From: Bellilinea sp040754815
Lineage (GTDB): Bacteria > Chloroflexota > Anaerolineae > Anaerolineales > Anaerolineaceae
Assembly: GCA_040754815.1 (NCBI GenBank)
Contig: JBFMBX010000003.1
Location: 124,001-188,000 of the forward strand
Reading direction: 5' to 3'
Length of the DNA stretch: 64,000 nucleotides
Under the pieces are notes generated by a model. That model ran no database searches, was not told the DNA's origin, and saw only the letters and a list, made by a program, of their open reading frames with translations. How positions within the stretch are numbered: position 1 is the first letter of the stretch; the number at the start of each line of letters is the position of its first letter. The position numbers and the translations under genes are program-made. Below, piece by piece: positions 9,673 through 17,900 of the stretch.

Positions 9673-11142
9673 TCAGTTCTGAACCTGTTCAGGCAGCCAG
9701 CAGCACAGCACCAGTTCTTTGGCAGCCTTAACTTCATCCAATCGGCCGACGGGAGTGTTGTGAGGGGCTTCGTGCAAAAGATCGGGTTGTTGATGAGCCT
9801 CTTCGGCGATTTTGAGCATTACGTCTGCAAAACGGTCAAGGGTTTGCTTTGTTTCGGTTTCTGTCGGCTCAATCATCAAAGCTTCACGCACGATGAGAGG
9901 GAAGTAGTTCGTCGGTGGATGAAAGTTATAGTCCATGAGGCGTTTGGCGATATCAAGCGCGTGAACGCCGGGTGCGTCATCCCAAACACCTTCTGCCACA
10001 AACTCGTGCTTGCAGATTCGGTCGTAAGGTACCTTGTATGTGCCGCGTAAGCGTGCCAACAGGTAGTTGGCATTGAGCACCGCATATTCAGCTACTTTCC
10101 GCAGTCCCTCTGCCCCGTGCATTGAAATGTACGTATAGGCCCTCACCATCATGCCAAAATGTCCATGGAAGGCTTTAACGCGGCCAATGCTCTGATTGGG
10201 CTGATAAAAACCGAACATGGGCGGCATTTCTTCATCGCCTTCTTCGATGACCTCAACGATTGGGCCGGGTAGAAATTCCTTCAATGCGGCAGTTACGGCT
10301 ACGGGGCCGGAACCCGGTCCACCACCACCATGCGGCGTTGAAAAGGTCTTATGCAAATTGATGTGCATGATGTCAAAACCCAAATCGGCCGGGCGGGTGA
10401 TTCCCAGCAAGGCGTTGAGGTTGGCACCATCACCATATACCAGTCCGCCAGCCTGGTGAACAATTTTATTGACTTCGACAACCTGTTCTTCAAATAACCC
10501 CAAAGTGTTCGGGTTGGTCAACATCAAACCGGCTACTGTATCATCACATGCTGCTCGAATGGCATTGATATCCACATTGCCGCGTTTATCGGAAGGAATG
10601 TGAACGACTTCATAGCCGCTCATTGCCGAGGTGGCGGGGTTGGTGCCATGAGCAGAGTCGGGCACTAAAATCCTTGTTCGTTTGGTGTCGCCGCGGGATT
10701 TGTGGTAGGCGCGGATAATCATGACGCCGGTAAACTCACCCTGTGCGCCGGCTGCCGGTTGCAGTGTCACTGCATCGAATCCGGTGATTTCTTTGAGGTA
10801 TTCTTGCAGTTCATACATCAAGGCCAGGTTACCCTGCACCGTTTCGATGGGCTGTAGGGGATGGGTGTGGAGGAAGCCCGGCAGGCGTGCCATTTCCTCA
10901 TTTATTTTGGGGTTGTACTTCATCGTACATGACCCTAACGGATAAAATCCGCCGTCAATACTGTAATTCAGGTGAGAAAGGTGTGTGAAATGGCGAATGA
11001 CGTTAAGTTCTGAAAGTTCGGGTAAAGGAAGTTCTTTGCGAACCAAATCCTGCGGAAGTTCAGCCAGCGGGACATCCGGTTGCGGGTAACGGACGCCTTG
11101 CCGACCGGGGGATGAGAGTTCATAAATTGTGGGCTCAGTCAT
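9673..11142 (-). CDS. gcvPB: Glycine dehydrogenase (decarboxylating) subunit 2
   Basis: This is the PLP-binding half of the split P-protein of the glycine cleavage system. With GcvPA it decarboxylates glycine and loads the aminomethyl group on lipoyl-GcvH. The protein has 489 residues. The PLP lysine lies in NLHKTFSTPHGGGGPGSG. Upstream are the DSAHGTNPATS and PNTLGLFE motifs of P-protein C-terminal halves. The ATG follows AAAGGAG and overlaps the end of gcvPA by 8 bp. It is the last gene of the riboswitch-controlled operon; gcvT and the dihydrolipoamide dehydrogenase gene are not in this window. Confidence 0.97.
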   Translation of the reverse strand: MTEPTIYELSSPGRQGVRYPQPDVPLAELPQDLVRKELPLPELSELNVIRHFTHLSHLNYSIDGGFYPLGSCTMKYNPKINEEMARLPGFLHTHPLQPIETVQGNLALMYELQEYLKEITGFDAVTLQPAAGAQGEFTGVMIIRAYHKSRGDTKRTRILVPDSAHGTNPATSAMSGYEVVHIPSDKRGNVDINAIRAACDDTVAGLMLTNPNTLGLFEEQVVEVNKIVHQAGGLVYGDGANLNALLGITRPADLGFDIMHINLHKTFSTPHGGGGPGSGPVAVTAALKEFLPGPIVEVIEEGDEEMPPMFGFYQPNQSIGRVKAFHGHFGMMVRAYTYISMHGAEGLRKVAEYAVLNANYLLARLRGTYKVPYDRICKHEFVAEGVWDDAPGVHALDIAKRLMDYNFHPPTNYFPLIVREALMIEPTETETKQTLDRFADVMLKIAEEAHQQPDLLHEAPHNTPVGRLDEVKAAKELVLCCWLPEQVQN

Positions 11143-12484
11143 GGGAATACTCCTTTAAAGCCTCACAAAGAATCTCGATATCTTCGCGGGTGTTCTTCTC
11201 GGTCACTGCAATCAGCATGTGATTTTTCAATGAGGGATAATCATTACCGAGATCGTACCCCCCTAATATGCCGTTGTCCAGCAGGTATTCATTGATTGCT
11301 TCGACCGAATCGGGACATTTGACCACAAACTCATGGAAGAAAGGCGTGCTCAGGTCAACTTCAAAGCCGGGAATCTGATTGATTTGTTGGGCGGTGAAAT
11401 GGGCTTTGTGATAGCACAATTCAGCAACCTGCCGGAGGCCGGTTTTTCCGAGTAAACTCATGTAAACTGTCGCAGCGAGGGCCATTAAACCCTGATTGGT
11501 GCAGATATTGGAGGTGGCTTTTTCGCGGCGGATATGTTGTTCGCGAGCAGTGAGGGTCAGGACATAGCCCCGGCGACCCTGTTTATCGGTGGTTTCACCA
11601 ACCAGTCTGCCGGCCATCTTCCGCACATATTCTTTCTTCGTGGCAAAAATACCCAGATAAGGCCCGCCGTAAGACAAAGGAATACCTAGGGGCTGACCTT
11701 CACCGCAGGCGATATCGGCACCCATCTCGCCCGGGCTCTTGAATAATGCCAGTGCCAGCGGGTTAATCACCACTGCAAGCAAGGCACCTGCTTCATGAAC
11801 TATTTGAGCCAGGTTGGTGTAATCCCGCACCCTACCAAAGAAATCCGGATATTGAACGATGACGAGTGATGTGTTGGTGTCGATCAGGGGCAGCAGGTCT
11901 TCAGGAGCATGGAAGGGGTTTATTTGCTGATCCCCCGTGATTTCGACCGTCTCATAACCGGCCATGTAGGTTCGCACAACGGCGCGGTACTGTGGATTGA
12001 CAGCCGGAGATACAACGATGCGAGTGCGCTTGCCTCGGAAATGATGATATGCCATTACAGCGGCTTCAGCGGTTGCCGTTGCGCCATCGTAATGAGAGGC
12101 ATTGGAAGCATCCATGCCGGTTAAATTGGCGATGAGACTCTGATATTCGAAAATTGCCTGCAAGGTGCCCTGTGAAATTTCCGGTTGATAGGGAGTGTAC
12201 GCGGTGTAGAATTCACCTCTGCGCAAAATGGTATCCACTGCGGCGGGAACGTAATGGTTGTAAGCACCAGCGCCGAGGAAACAAATCAAATCCTGGGTGG
12301 TTTCGTTGATACTGGAAAGTTCCTGCAATTGAGCAGTAACTTCCATTTCGGATAACGGTTCAGGGAGGTTGAGCTTGGGGAAACGGTGTTCTGCCGGTAC
12401 GTCTTCAAAGAGCGATTCGATGGAAGGCACGCCAATGACTTTGAGCATTTCCTCCCGTTCGGAATCGGTATGTGGGGTGTACAT
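11135..12484 (-). CDS. gcvPA: Glycine dehydrogenase (decarboxylating) subunit 1
   Basis: This is the N-terminal half of the split P-protein, the partner of GcvPB. I chose the ATG at 12484 (protein starts MYTPHTDSE, about 449 residues, normal for GcvPA). A longer in-frame start at 12580 lies inside gcvH and adds an unconserved Cys/Arg-rich tail. The ATG shares its first base with the gcvH stop (TAATG), a typical coupled junction. FLGAGAYNHYVPAAVD, HYDGATATAEA and GEGQPLGIPLSYGGPYLG are signature P-protein segments. Confidence 0.97.
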   Translation of the reverse strand: MYTPHTDSEREEMLKVIGVPSIESLFEDVPAEHRFPKLNLPEPLSEMEVTAQLQELSSINETTQDLICFLGAGAYNHYVPAAVDTILRRGEFYTAYTPYQPEISQGTLQAIFEYQSLIANLTGMDASNASHYDGATATAEAAVMAYHHFRGKRTRIVVSPAVNPQYRAVVRTYMAGYETVEITGDQQINPFHAPEDLLPLIDTNTSLVIVQYPDFFGRVRDYTNLAQIVHEAGALLAVVINPLALALFKSPGEMGADIACGEGQPLGIPLSYGGPYLGIFATKKEYVRKMAGRLVGETTDKQGRRGYVLTLTAREQHIRREKATSNICTNQGLMALAATVYMSLLGKTGLRQVAELCYHKAHFTAQQINQIPGFEVDLSTPFFHEFVVKCPDSVEAINEYLLDNGILGGYDLGNDYPSLKNHMLIAVTEKNTREDIEILCEALKEYSHD

Positions 12485-12876
12485 TAGTGACCTCGTTCCT
12501 GACAGTAGGATTCGTAGGCAGCCGCATCCATGAGGGTATCCAGTTCGGATGGATTGGACATTTCGATTTTCAGCATCCACGCTGCGCCGTAGGGATCGGT
12601 GTTGATAGCCTCGAATTTATCCGTCAATGCGTTGTTCAGTTCCACGACCTTACCCGAAACTGGGGCATTGACATCAGCAGCGGCTTTAACCGACTCAACC
12701 GTAGCGATGGATTGGTCTTTGTGAACCGTCTCGCCGGCATCCACTTTGAATTCAAAATAGACAATATCGGAGAGCTGAGACTGGGCGTAATCTGAAATTC
12801 CAATTGTGGCAATGTTGCCCTCCACTTTTACCCACTCATCGGTCTTTGTATATTTCAAATTGGATGGAACTTTCAT
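12484..12876 (-). CDS. gcvH: Glycine cleavage system H protein
   Basis: This lipoyl-carrying shuttle protein takes the aminomethyl group from the P-protein to the T-protein. It has 130 residues starting MKVPSNLKYTKTDEW, the usual GcvH start, with AGGAGG six bases upstream. The lipoylated residue is Lys64 in ATVESVKAAADV. A longer in-frame start would add 17 residues encoded inside the riboswitch terminator region and is rejected. It is the first gene of the operon gcvH-gcvPA-gcvPB. Confidence 0.97.
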   Translation of the reverse strand: MKVPSNLKYTKTDEWVKVEGNIATIGISDYAQSQLSDIVYFEFKVDAGETVHKDQSIATVESVKAAADVNAPVSGKVVELNNALTDKFEAINTDPYGAAWMLKIEMSNPSELDTLMDAAAYESYCQERGH

Positions 12877-12903
12877 TGGGAACCTCCTGTCGGATTTAGG
12901 TTT

Positions 12904-13125
12904 GATAAAAAACAGAGGACATACCAAACAAAGGTATGCCCTCTGTTATAGACCTGTGAGATTCATCCCGCAGTACGAGATTTGCTCCATGGGTGCACGG
13001 TATGCTTTTCAGAGGAATTGCCGTTCGGGGTCCTTTTACCTGAGAGATTCGGCTTCAAAAAGAATGAAGCCTTGCCCCTTCGGTGCCAATGAGGATTGGT
13101 CTCTTCCCCGGCCGGATGGATTAAG
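12904..13125 (-). promoter_or_regulatory. Tandem glycine riboswitch with intrinsic terminator
   Basis: Read on the minus strand, the first aptamer (about 13125-13022) contains CACCGAAGGGGCAAGG and GAATCTCTCAGGTAAAAGG, hallmark glycine-riboswitch core segments. The second (about 13015-12940) has a CCTCTG / CAGAGG P1, a GGAGCAAA element and AATCTCACAGGT. The 3' strand of this P1 is also the base of a 15-bp terminator hairpin (12911-12947, one G-T pair) followed by a T-tract. Glycine binding should therefore hold P1 and prevent termination, an ON switch for the gcv genes. This follows the known B. subtilis gcvT architecture. Confidence 0.93.
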
Positions 13126-13149
13126 CTGTGAATTTTAATTACTGAAAAA

Positions 13150-13155
13150 ATTATA
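13150..13155 (-). promoter_or_regulatory. Extended -10 promoter of gcv operon
   Basis: TGGTATAAT on the minus strand just upstream of the first glycine aptamer is an extended -10 element. The -35 region (TATTTA at 17-bp spacing) is weak. Confidence 0.5.
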
Positions 13156-13196
13156 CCAAAAACCGGGATAGATAAATACATCCTTTTGGAAAAGAC

Positions 13197-14354
13197 TTAC
13201 CATAAAGATAATTGTTGGTTAATCATTTTTCCGTTGACCAAAATATACGAGGAAACTTTATCAAGAGGAATGCCCAAAATTTTCAAATCGGCTTCGGAGT
13301 TGATTTTGTTCTTCCGGCGAAAATCAATAATCTTTCTGGCTGTTTTTGGCCCGATGCCGGGAATGCGGAGAAGAAGGTTGTAATCCGCCTTATTTACCTC
13401 AACGGGTTGATAGATCAGGTGATTTTGTGCCCACTGAGTTTTAGGATCTTGTTGTAAGGGCAGGTTGCCAGTTTGGTCAAATTCAAAATCAGAAGGTGAA
13501 AAACCATAATCTCGAATCAGGAACGAGGCCTGATACAACCGCAAAGGTCTTAAAGGATTTTCGGGTGTTAAGTTTTCCAGGGGTGTGTTCGGGATGGGAG
13601 AAAAACGAGAGTAGTATATTCGACTAAGTTGTAAGTGATTGTAAAGATAGGCGGATGTTTTTAAAATTTCGGTATCCGTTTCGCCCGCAGCACCTACCAC
13701 CAGTTGGGTAACCAATGAGGGTTTACGCTGCCCTTTGTCAAAAATCAAATTCTGCCGAATTTCGTTTGCCCATTGCAGGAGTTGCACCAGTTCATCTAAA
13801 AAGGACTTATGGGGTGCAAGTCTTTCAAGCCGCTGTTGATTGGGCGCTTCTAAATTTACCGAAACACGGCTTGCCAGTTGCAGGGAGCGGCGAACCTGTT
13901 CTTTATCCGCTCCGGGCATGAGTTTGAGATGTAGGTAACCGCGGAAATCATATTTTGTCCGCAGAATTTCTGCTGTATCAATTAATTTATCCTGCGTGCG
14001 AACTCCACCGCCAATCACACCTGAACTGAGGAAAAGACCCTGCACCAGTCCTGCGGCCGCCATTTGGGAGAAGATTTTTGCCATTTCGTAGGGCTTGAGA
14101 GTGGCACGGCGAAAGTCCCGGCCGGCACGGAAGGGACAGTAATAACAATCTTTTTCGCAGGCCGAAGTTAGCAGGGTTTTGAGTAAAGGGGTGCTTCCTC
14201 CGCCAGATTTCTTTGCCCAAAAAATATCCGGTACGGTGGAAACGGGGGATTTTGTCGTCAGGCAAGGGGGATTCGTTGATGAGGTGAATTCATCTTCGAG
14301 GTCAAAATCTGCCTGACTCGTTAATAATTGAAAATTATTGAAATCGCTTTGCAT
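13197..14354 (-). CDS. Radical SAM protein with C-terminal helix-hairpin-helix (putative DNA-modification/repair type)
   Basis: From the chosen ATG the protein has 385 residues. The cluster motif Cys66-x3-Cys70-x2-Cys73 (SACEKDCYYCPFRAGRD) binds the radical-SAM 4Fe-4S cluster, and a C-terminal HhH domain contains IPGIGPKTARKIIDFR. This combination matches the family described as putative DNA modification/repair radical SAM protein, usually next to a uracil-DNA-glycosylase-like partner; no partner is present here. The start at 14354 is chosen because a consensus promoter ends six bases before it, making it apparently leaderless. A longer frame reaches 14417 but would begin upstream of that promoter's -10 box. 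The reaction is unknown. Confidence 0.85.
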   Translation of the reverse strand: MQSDFNNFQLLTSQADFDLEDEFTSSTNPPCLTTKSPVSTVPDIFWAKKSGGGSTPLLKTLLTSACEKDCYYCPFRAGRDFRRATLKPYEMAKIFSQMAAAGLVQGLFLSSGVIGGGVRTQDKLIDTAEILRTKYDFRGYLHLKLMPGADKEQVRRSLQLASRVSVNLEAPNQQRLERLAPHKSFLDELVQLLQWANEIRQNLIFDKGQRKPSLVTQLVVGAAGETDTEILKTSAYLYNHLQLSRIYYSRFSPIPNTPLENLTPENPLRPLRLYQASFLIRDYGFSPSDFEFDQTGNLPLQQDPKTQWAQNHLIYQPVEVNKADYNLLLRIPGIGPKTARKIIDFRRKNKINSEADLKILGIPLDKVSSYILVNGKMINQQLSLW

Positions 14355-14360
14355 ATAATC

Positions 14361-14389
14361 ATTATAGAACATAATTTCAGTAAAATCAA
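14361..14389 (-). promoter_or_regulatory. Promoter giving a leaderless transcript
   Basis: Minus strand TTGATT (14384-14389), a 17-bp spacer, TATAAT (14361-14366), then six bases and the ATG of the radical-SAM gene. Transcription should start at or within a base or two of the initiation codon. Confidence 0.7.
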
Positions 14390-14489
14390 TCTTTTTCAGA
14401 AAAAGATATAATTTCACCGGCTAAGGGTTTAGTGGACGAAAACAAAACAAGGACAAAGTGACCCTATTTTCTTCAGGAAAGGCTCTCTG

Positions 14490-15179
14490 ATGGGCAAGGT
14501 AGTAAACAAATTCTGGTCAAGGTTTCTACTTTGGGCTTTTCGGTTGCTTTATCATCAACTGGCATTTGCCTATGATTTGGTTGCTTTTTTAGTTTCGGGG
14601 GGCAAGTGGAGGCGCTGGGTAATCAAAAGTTCTCGATTTTTAATAGGTCAGCCCATTCTGGAATTAGGCTTTGGCACAGGTCATTTACAGGTTGAATTGG
14701 TCAGGAGAGGGATTAAAATTTTCGGTCTGGATGAAAGTGCGCAGATGTGCCGCGTTGCATCTCGACGCTTATCCAAAATTTATCAGAAAGAGGGATTGCC
14801 ATTCGGCCTGACCAGAGGAAAGGCTCAAACCCTCCCCTTTGCAAATGGAATTTTTATGTCCATCGTTGCAACTTTCCCCTCACCATACATTCTGGAAGCC
14901 TCAACCATCGAGGAATGCTGGCGTGTATTATCACCTCAGGGAAGATTAATTATTTTGATGGGTGTAAGGCAGGAGGGAAGATCTTTATATGCCCGGTTTA
15001 TCCGCTGGCTTTTTGGTGTAACTCATCAAAGCGTAAATAGTGAAGGCGTAAAACCTCAATGGTTAGATAAATTTACGCAACGAGGATTCCGCGTGGAGCA
15101 GTACTGGTACCGTTCTGACGAAGACGGTTTGTGGTTTATCATTGCAGAAAAATCTTCAATGCCCTTTGCGAATGATTAA
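14490..15179 (+). CDS. Class I SAM-dependent methyltransferase
   Basis: The protein has 229 residues. Motif I is ILELGFGTGHLQVEL followed by IFGLDESAQM, the acidic residue that binds the SAM ribose. The methyltransferase core runs to about residue 180, with the post-I strand in the AQTLPFANGIF region. A hydrophobic N-terminal stretch (about 10-40) may associate with the membrane. It resembles UbiE-type small-molecule or lipid methyltransferases, but the substrate is unknown. AGGAAAGG precedes the ATG. Only 21 bp separate it from the SpoIIE-type phosphatase gene, which has its own promoter at the end of this gene. Confidence 0.8.
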   Translation: MGKVVNKFWSRFLLWAFRLLYHQLAFAYDLVAFLVSGGKWRRWVIKSSRFLIGQPILELGFGTGHLQVELVRRGIKIFGLDESAQMCRVASRRLSKIYQKEGLPFGLTRGKAQTLPFANGIFMSIVATFPSPYILEASTIEECWRVLSPQGRLIILMGVRQEGRSLYARFIRWLFGVTHQSVNSEGVKPQWLDKFTQRGFRVEQYWYRSDEDGLWFIIAEKSSMPFAND

Positions 15180-15193
15180 AAAACCTGTAAAAT
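15166..15193 (+). promoter_or_regulatory. Promoter giving a leaderless transcript
   Basis: TTGCGA (15166-15171), a 16-bp spacer and TAAAAT (15188-15193) lie seven bases before the ATG at 15201. No Shine-Dalgarno is visible. Confidence 0.5.
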
Positions 15194-15200
15194 CAATGTT

Positions 15201-15929
15201 ATGGAAATTCAAATAGCGGTAGCCAAAGCAATAAAGCATGGATCGTTAGAAAGCGGCGATTCGGTTGAGATCATCGAGCGCCCAAACGGCGGTCTTTCCG
15301 TGGTAATGTGCGACGGATTGACCTCTGGCCGGGAAGCCAAGATGATTTCCGGTATGGTGGTTCGTAAGGTGATTGCCCTGATTGCTGATGGCATCCGCGA
15401 TGGGGCCGCTGCCCGGGCTGCTTCTGATTTACTGTTTACCGAACGAAATGGTCAGTATCCGGTTTATCTCAATATTCTCAGCGCAGATTTACAAAGCGGC
15501 ACGATTGTCCTTTCCCGGAATAATCCGATGCCGATTTTCATTGCACAGGACAGCCACATTGAATGCCTTGCCGGTGAAACCCAGGCGATTGGCACGGCGC
15601 GAAACATTCGTCCACTAATTTCTGAAATTACATTGAAACCGGGAACGACGGTGGTAATGTACACCGATGGTGTTGCCAATGCAGGTGTTGGCGCATCTGG
15701 GATGAAATTTGATGTCTGTTCGGCATTAGAGGCGGTGATGGATGAAGAAAATCCTACCGCCGATAGAGTGGCCGATGCTCTTCTGGGACAGGCCATTCGC
15801 TTTGATTCCGGAGAACCACGAGACGATATGACTGTTTGCGTGCTGCGTATTTTGGAATCTGGAAAAGATCAAATCAGGCGGTTGAGTGTTCGTCTGCCTG
15901 TCCCGCAACCGATTGATCAGGAAGAATGA
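15201..15929 (+). CDS. SpoIIE-type PP2C serine phosphatase
   Basis: The protein has 242 residues and is a stand-alone PP2C-like phosphatase domain of the SpoIIE/RsbU branch. Metal-binding acidic residues sit in VMCDGLTSG, MYTDGVANAG and PRDDMTVCVLRI, in the expected order. There is no sensor, membrane or response-regulator domain. Relatives dephosphorylate anti-sigma antagonist proteins or other phosphoproteins. No STAS or kinase gene is adjacent, so the target is unknown. The 3' end overlaps the converging membrane-protein gene by 13 bp. Confidence 0.85.
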   Translation: MEIQIAVAKAIKHGSLESGDSVEIIERPNGGLSVVMCDGLTSGREAKMISGMVVRKVIALIADGIRDGAAARAASDLLFTERNGQYPVYLNILSADLQSGTIVLSRNNPMPIFIAQDSHIECLAGETQAIGTARNIRPLISEITLKPGTTVVMYTDGVANAGVGASGMKFDVCSALEAVMDEENPTADRVADALLGQAIRFDSGEPRDDMTVCVLRILESGKDQIRRLSVRLPVPQPIDQEE

Positions 15930-16342
15930 GCCTTCTTCCGGGAAGTAAGCCAAAACGCGACAATCAAGATTACTAACCCTGTAGCATCAAATAAGATAAA
16001 ACGGTTAACAGTTGCGCGCAGGACGATTTCTTCAGCGGGGAGAGTGAACCGTAAAATCGATTCTCCGATCACGCCGATCCCTTGCATCAAGATGGCTTCA
16101 ATCAGTGAAATTCGGTGGGTGATTGGGTTCAGAAGGGCAAAAAAATACGGCACATTCCACATTATAAACAGGATGCCAAACCCTTGAACAACCGCTTTGC
16201 CGGCAATCCCGCTTAATTGAAAAGAAGGAATATACGGTGCCGGGTTAAGAATAAAAAGGAGAGCAGCCTGAATATTCCAGAAGATCACGATGCCGATCAG
16301 GATAGAAGCAAAGAAACGCGTTAAAGATGGATTTTTCATCAT
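15917..16342 (-). CDS. Small integral membrane protein of unknown function
   Basis: Starting at the ATGATG near 16342 gives about 141 residues with four hydrophobic segments (approximately 8-28, 45-65, 72-90 and 112-132) and a basic C-terminal tail. The longer frame to 16495 overlaps the divergent glycosyltransferase gene and adds a non-hydrophobic, unlikely N-terminus. No Shine-Dalgarno is visible. I do not recognise a family. Confidence 0.6.
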   Translation of the reverse strand: MMKNPSLTRFFASILIGIVIFWNIQAALLFILNPAPYIPSFQLSGIAGKAVVQGFGILFIMWNVPYFFALLNPITHRISLIEAILMQGIGVIGESILRFTLPAEEIVLRATVNRFILFDATGLVILIVAFWLTSRKKAHSS

Positions 16343-16453
16343 TGGGGCGATTGAAAAAGCAATCTTGACAAAAAAGATAGAATTATCAATATAGTTGACT
16401 TGTGTAGTAAAATGAAGGCTTGTGGTGATTAAACCACAGAAAGTGGGTGAGAT

Positions 16454-17557
16454 ATGAAAATTTGTGCAGTGATTTCCCCGCATGGGTTTGGACATGCCTC
16501 GCGAGCAGTGGCGGTTTTACAGGCGCTTTACCACAAACTCCCAAATCTCCAAATTGATATTTTTACCTCAGTGCCAGAGTGGTTTTTCAGGGATTCTTTC
16601 AAAGAGGAGAATTTTCGGTATTTTTATTTTGAGACAGATATTGGTGTGGTACAACAAAACCCCTTGCAGGAAGATCTACCCGGCACGGTTGAACGGTTGA
16701 AATCGTTTATTCCTTTTGGCGAGGAAAAAGTTAAGTATCTGGTCAAACTCTTCAAGCAAAACGACTACCAGCTCGTGCTTTGTGATATTTCACCGCTGGG
16801 AATTTCTGCTGCAAAACAAGCAGAAATTCCAGCAGTTTTAATCGAAAACTTTACCTGGGACTGGATCTATGCTGGATATCTGAATCTGGAACCGCGTTTC
16901 CTGCCTTTTATTGAACCTTTGCACGATATCTTTCTTCAGGCTGATTATCATATTCAAACCGAACCGGTATGCGAATATATGCAAGCGGATTTAATTACTT
17001 CGCCGGTCTCACGACAGCCAAGAACGCCCAGAGAACAAATGCGCGAACTTTTGAAAATCGGATTATTCCAACCGGTTGTGCTCATCACGATGGGAGGAAT
17101 ACCCCAGGCGGTGGAGCAACTGCAACCGTTGCAGCGATTTCCGGAGGTGATCTTTGTGATTCCGGGGGCAAGCGAATCATACGAACGACGAGGAAACCTG
17201 ATTCTGCTGCCGCATCATCATTCCTATTATCACCCCGACCTTGTCCATTCCAGTGATGTAGTGGTGGGAAAATTGGGGTACAGCACCATTGCAGAGGCAT
17301 ATCATGCCGGCGTTCCTTATATTTATATCCCTCGCGACCATTTTCGAGAAACGCAACCCCTCGCCAGTTTTGTTGAACGCGAATTGGGCGGGGTGAGGAT
17401 TGATCAGGATGCATTTTTTAGCAATAAGTGGCTGGATGTATTGCCACAAATGCTTTCTAAACCAAGGAAAAGCGGTCGGCGTGCTAATGGTGCACAACAA
17501 ATCGCTGAATTTATCAGCGAGCGATTAGGTTTATGGCTATTTCATCCCACTAATTGA
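16454..17557 (+). CDS. Glycosyltransferase, GT-B fold (MGT/GT28-like)
   Basis: The protein has 367 residues. The N-terminal domain begins MKICAVISPHGFGHASRAVAV, the Gly-rich acceptor-side loop of GT-B enzymes. The C-terminal half has VVLITMGGIPQ, LLPHHHSYYHPDLVHSSDVVVGKLGYSTIAEAYHAG-type nucleotide-sugar binding features and an EAYHAGVPYIYIPRD segment. It resembles MurG/MGT-like transferases and the N-terminal glycosyltransferase-like domains seen in some arabinokinase-type proteins. Donor and acceptor are unknown. A GGTGAG lies a few bases before the ATG. Confidence 0.75.
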   Translation: MKICAVISPHGFGHASRAVAVLQALYHKLPNLQIDIFTSVPEWFFRDSFKEENFRYFYFETDIGVVQQNPLQEDLPGTVERLKSFIPFGEEKVKYLVKLFKQNDYQLVLCDISPLGISAAKQAEIPAVLIENFTWDWIYAGYLNLEPRFLPFIEPLHDIFLQADYHIQTEPVCEYMQADLITSPVSRQPRTPREQMRELLKIGLFQPVVLITMGGIPQAVEQLQPLQRFPEVIFVIPGASESYERRGNLILLPHHHSYYHPDLVHSSDVVVGKLGYSTIAEAYHAGVPYIYIPRDHFRETQPLASFVERELGGVRIDQDAFFSNKWLDVLPQMLSKPRKSGRRANGAQQIAEFISERLGLWLFHPTN

Positions 17558-17561
17558 ACGA

Positions 17562-17864
17562 CTATTCTTTCCCTGAAACCCAGTTCTCTAAAAACGGCTG
17601 GTATTTTACCGGTGTGAATTCAGAAAATATGTATTTGGCTGCTTTTTGCTGGTTATAGGGATCCTGCTCAAAAAAATTTTGAATCTCTGCCAATGATTCG
17701 GCGCGGGCAATGACTACCCCGCCCGTGCGAGGGTTTTTAGGGCCGGAGCAAAGCAGCATCCCTTTTTCATAACCAATCTGCAAGAATGCACGATGTTGAG
17801 CAAGGATTTCATCAATTTTTTCAAGAGGGGCGGTGTATTGAATTTCAATTAAAAAATGTTTCAT
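17562..17864 (-). CDS. YciI family protein
   Basis: The protein has 100 residues and is a YciI/DUF1330-like ferredoxin-fold domain with the conserved His in AQHRAFL and the SGP motif in MLLCSGPKNPRTGG. These small dimeric proteins have proposed ligand-binding or dehydrochlorinase-like roles; the function here is unknown. It is convergent with the glycosyltransferase gene and divergent from yigZ, whose start lies 36 bp away. Confidence 0.8.
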   Translation of the reverse strand: MKHFLIEIQYTAPLEKIDEILAQHRAFLQIGYEKGMLLCSGPKNPRTGGVVIARAESLAEIQNFFEQDPYNQQKAAKYIFSEFTPVKYQPFLENWVSGKE

Positions 17865-17900
17865 CTACACTATCCTTTGTTTCGAGGATATACTAACGGC

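Noticed and set aside
12485..12580. N-terminal extension of gcvPA to 12580
   Set aside because: It lies inside gcvH, adds non-family residues, and the ATG at 12484 forms a standard TAATG junction and gives normal length.
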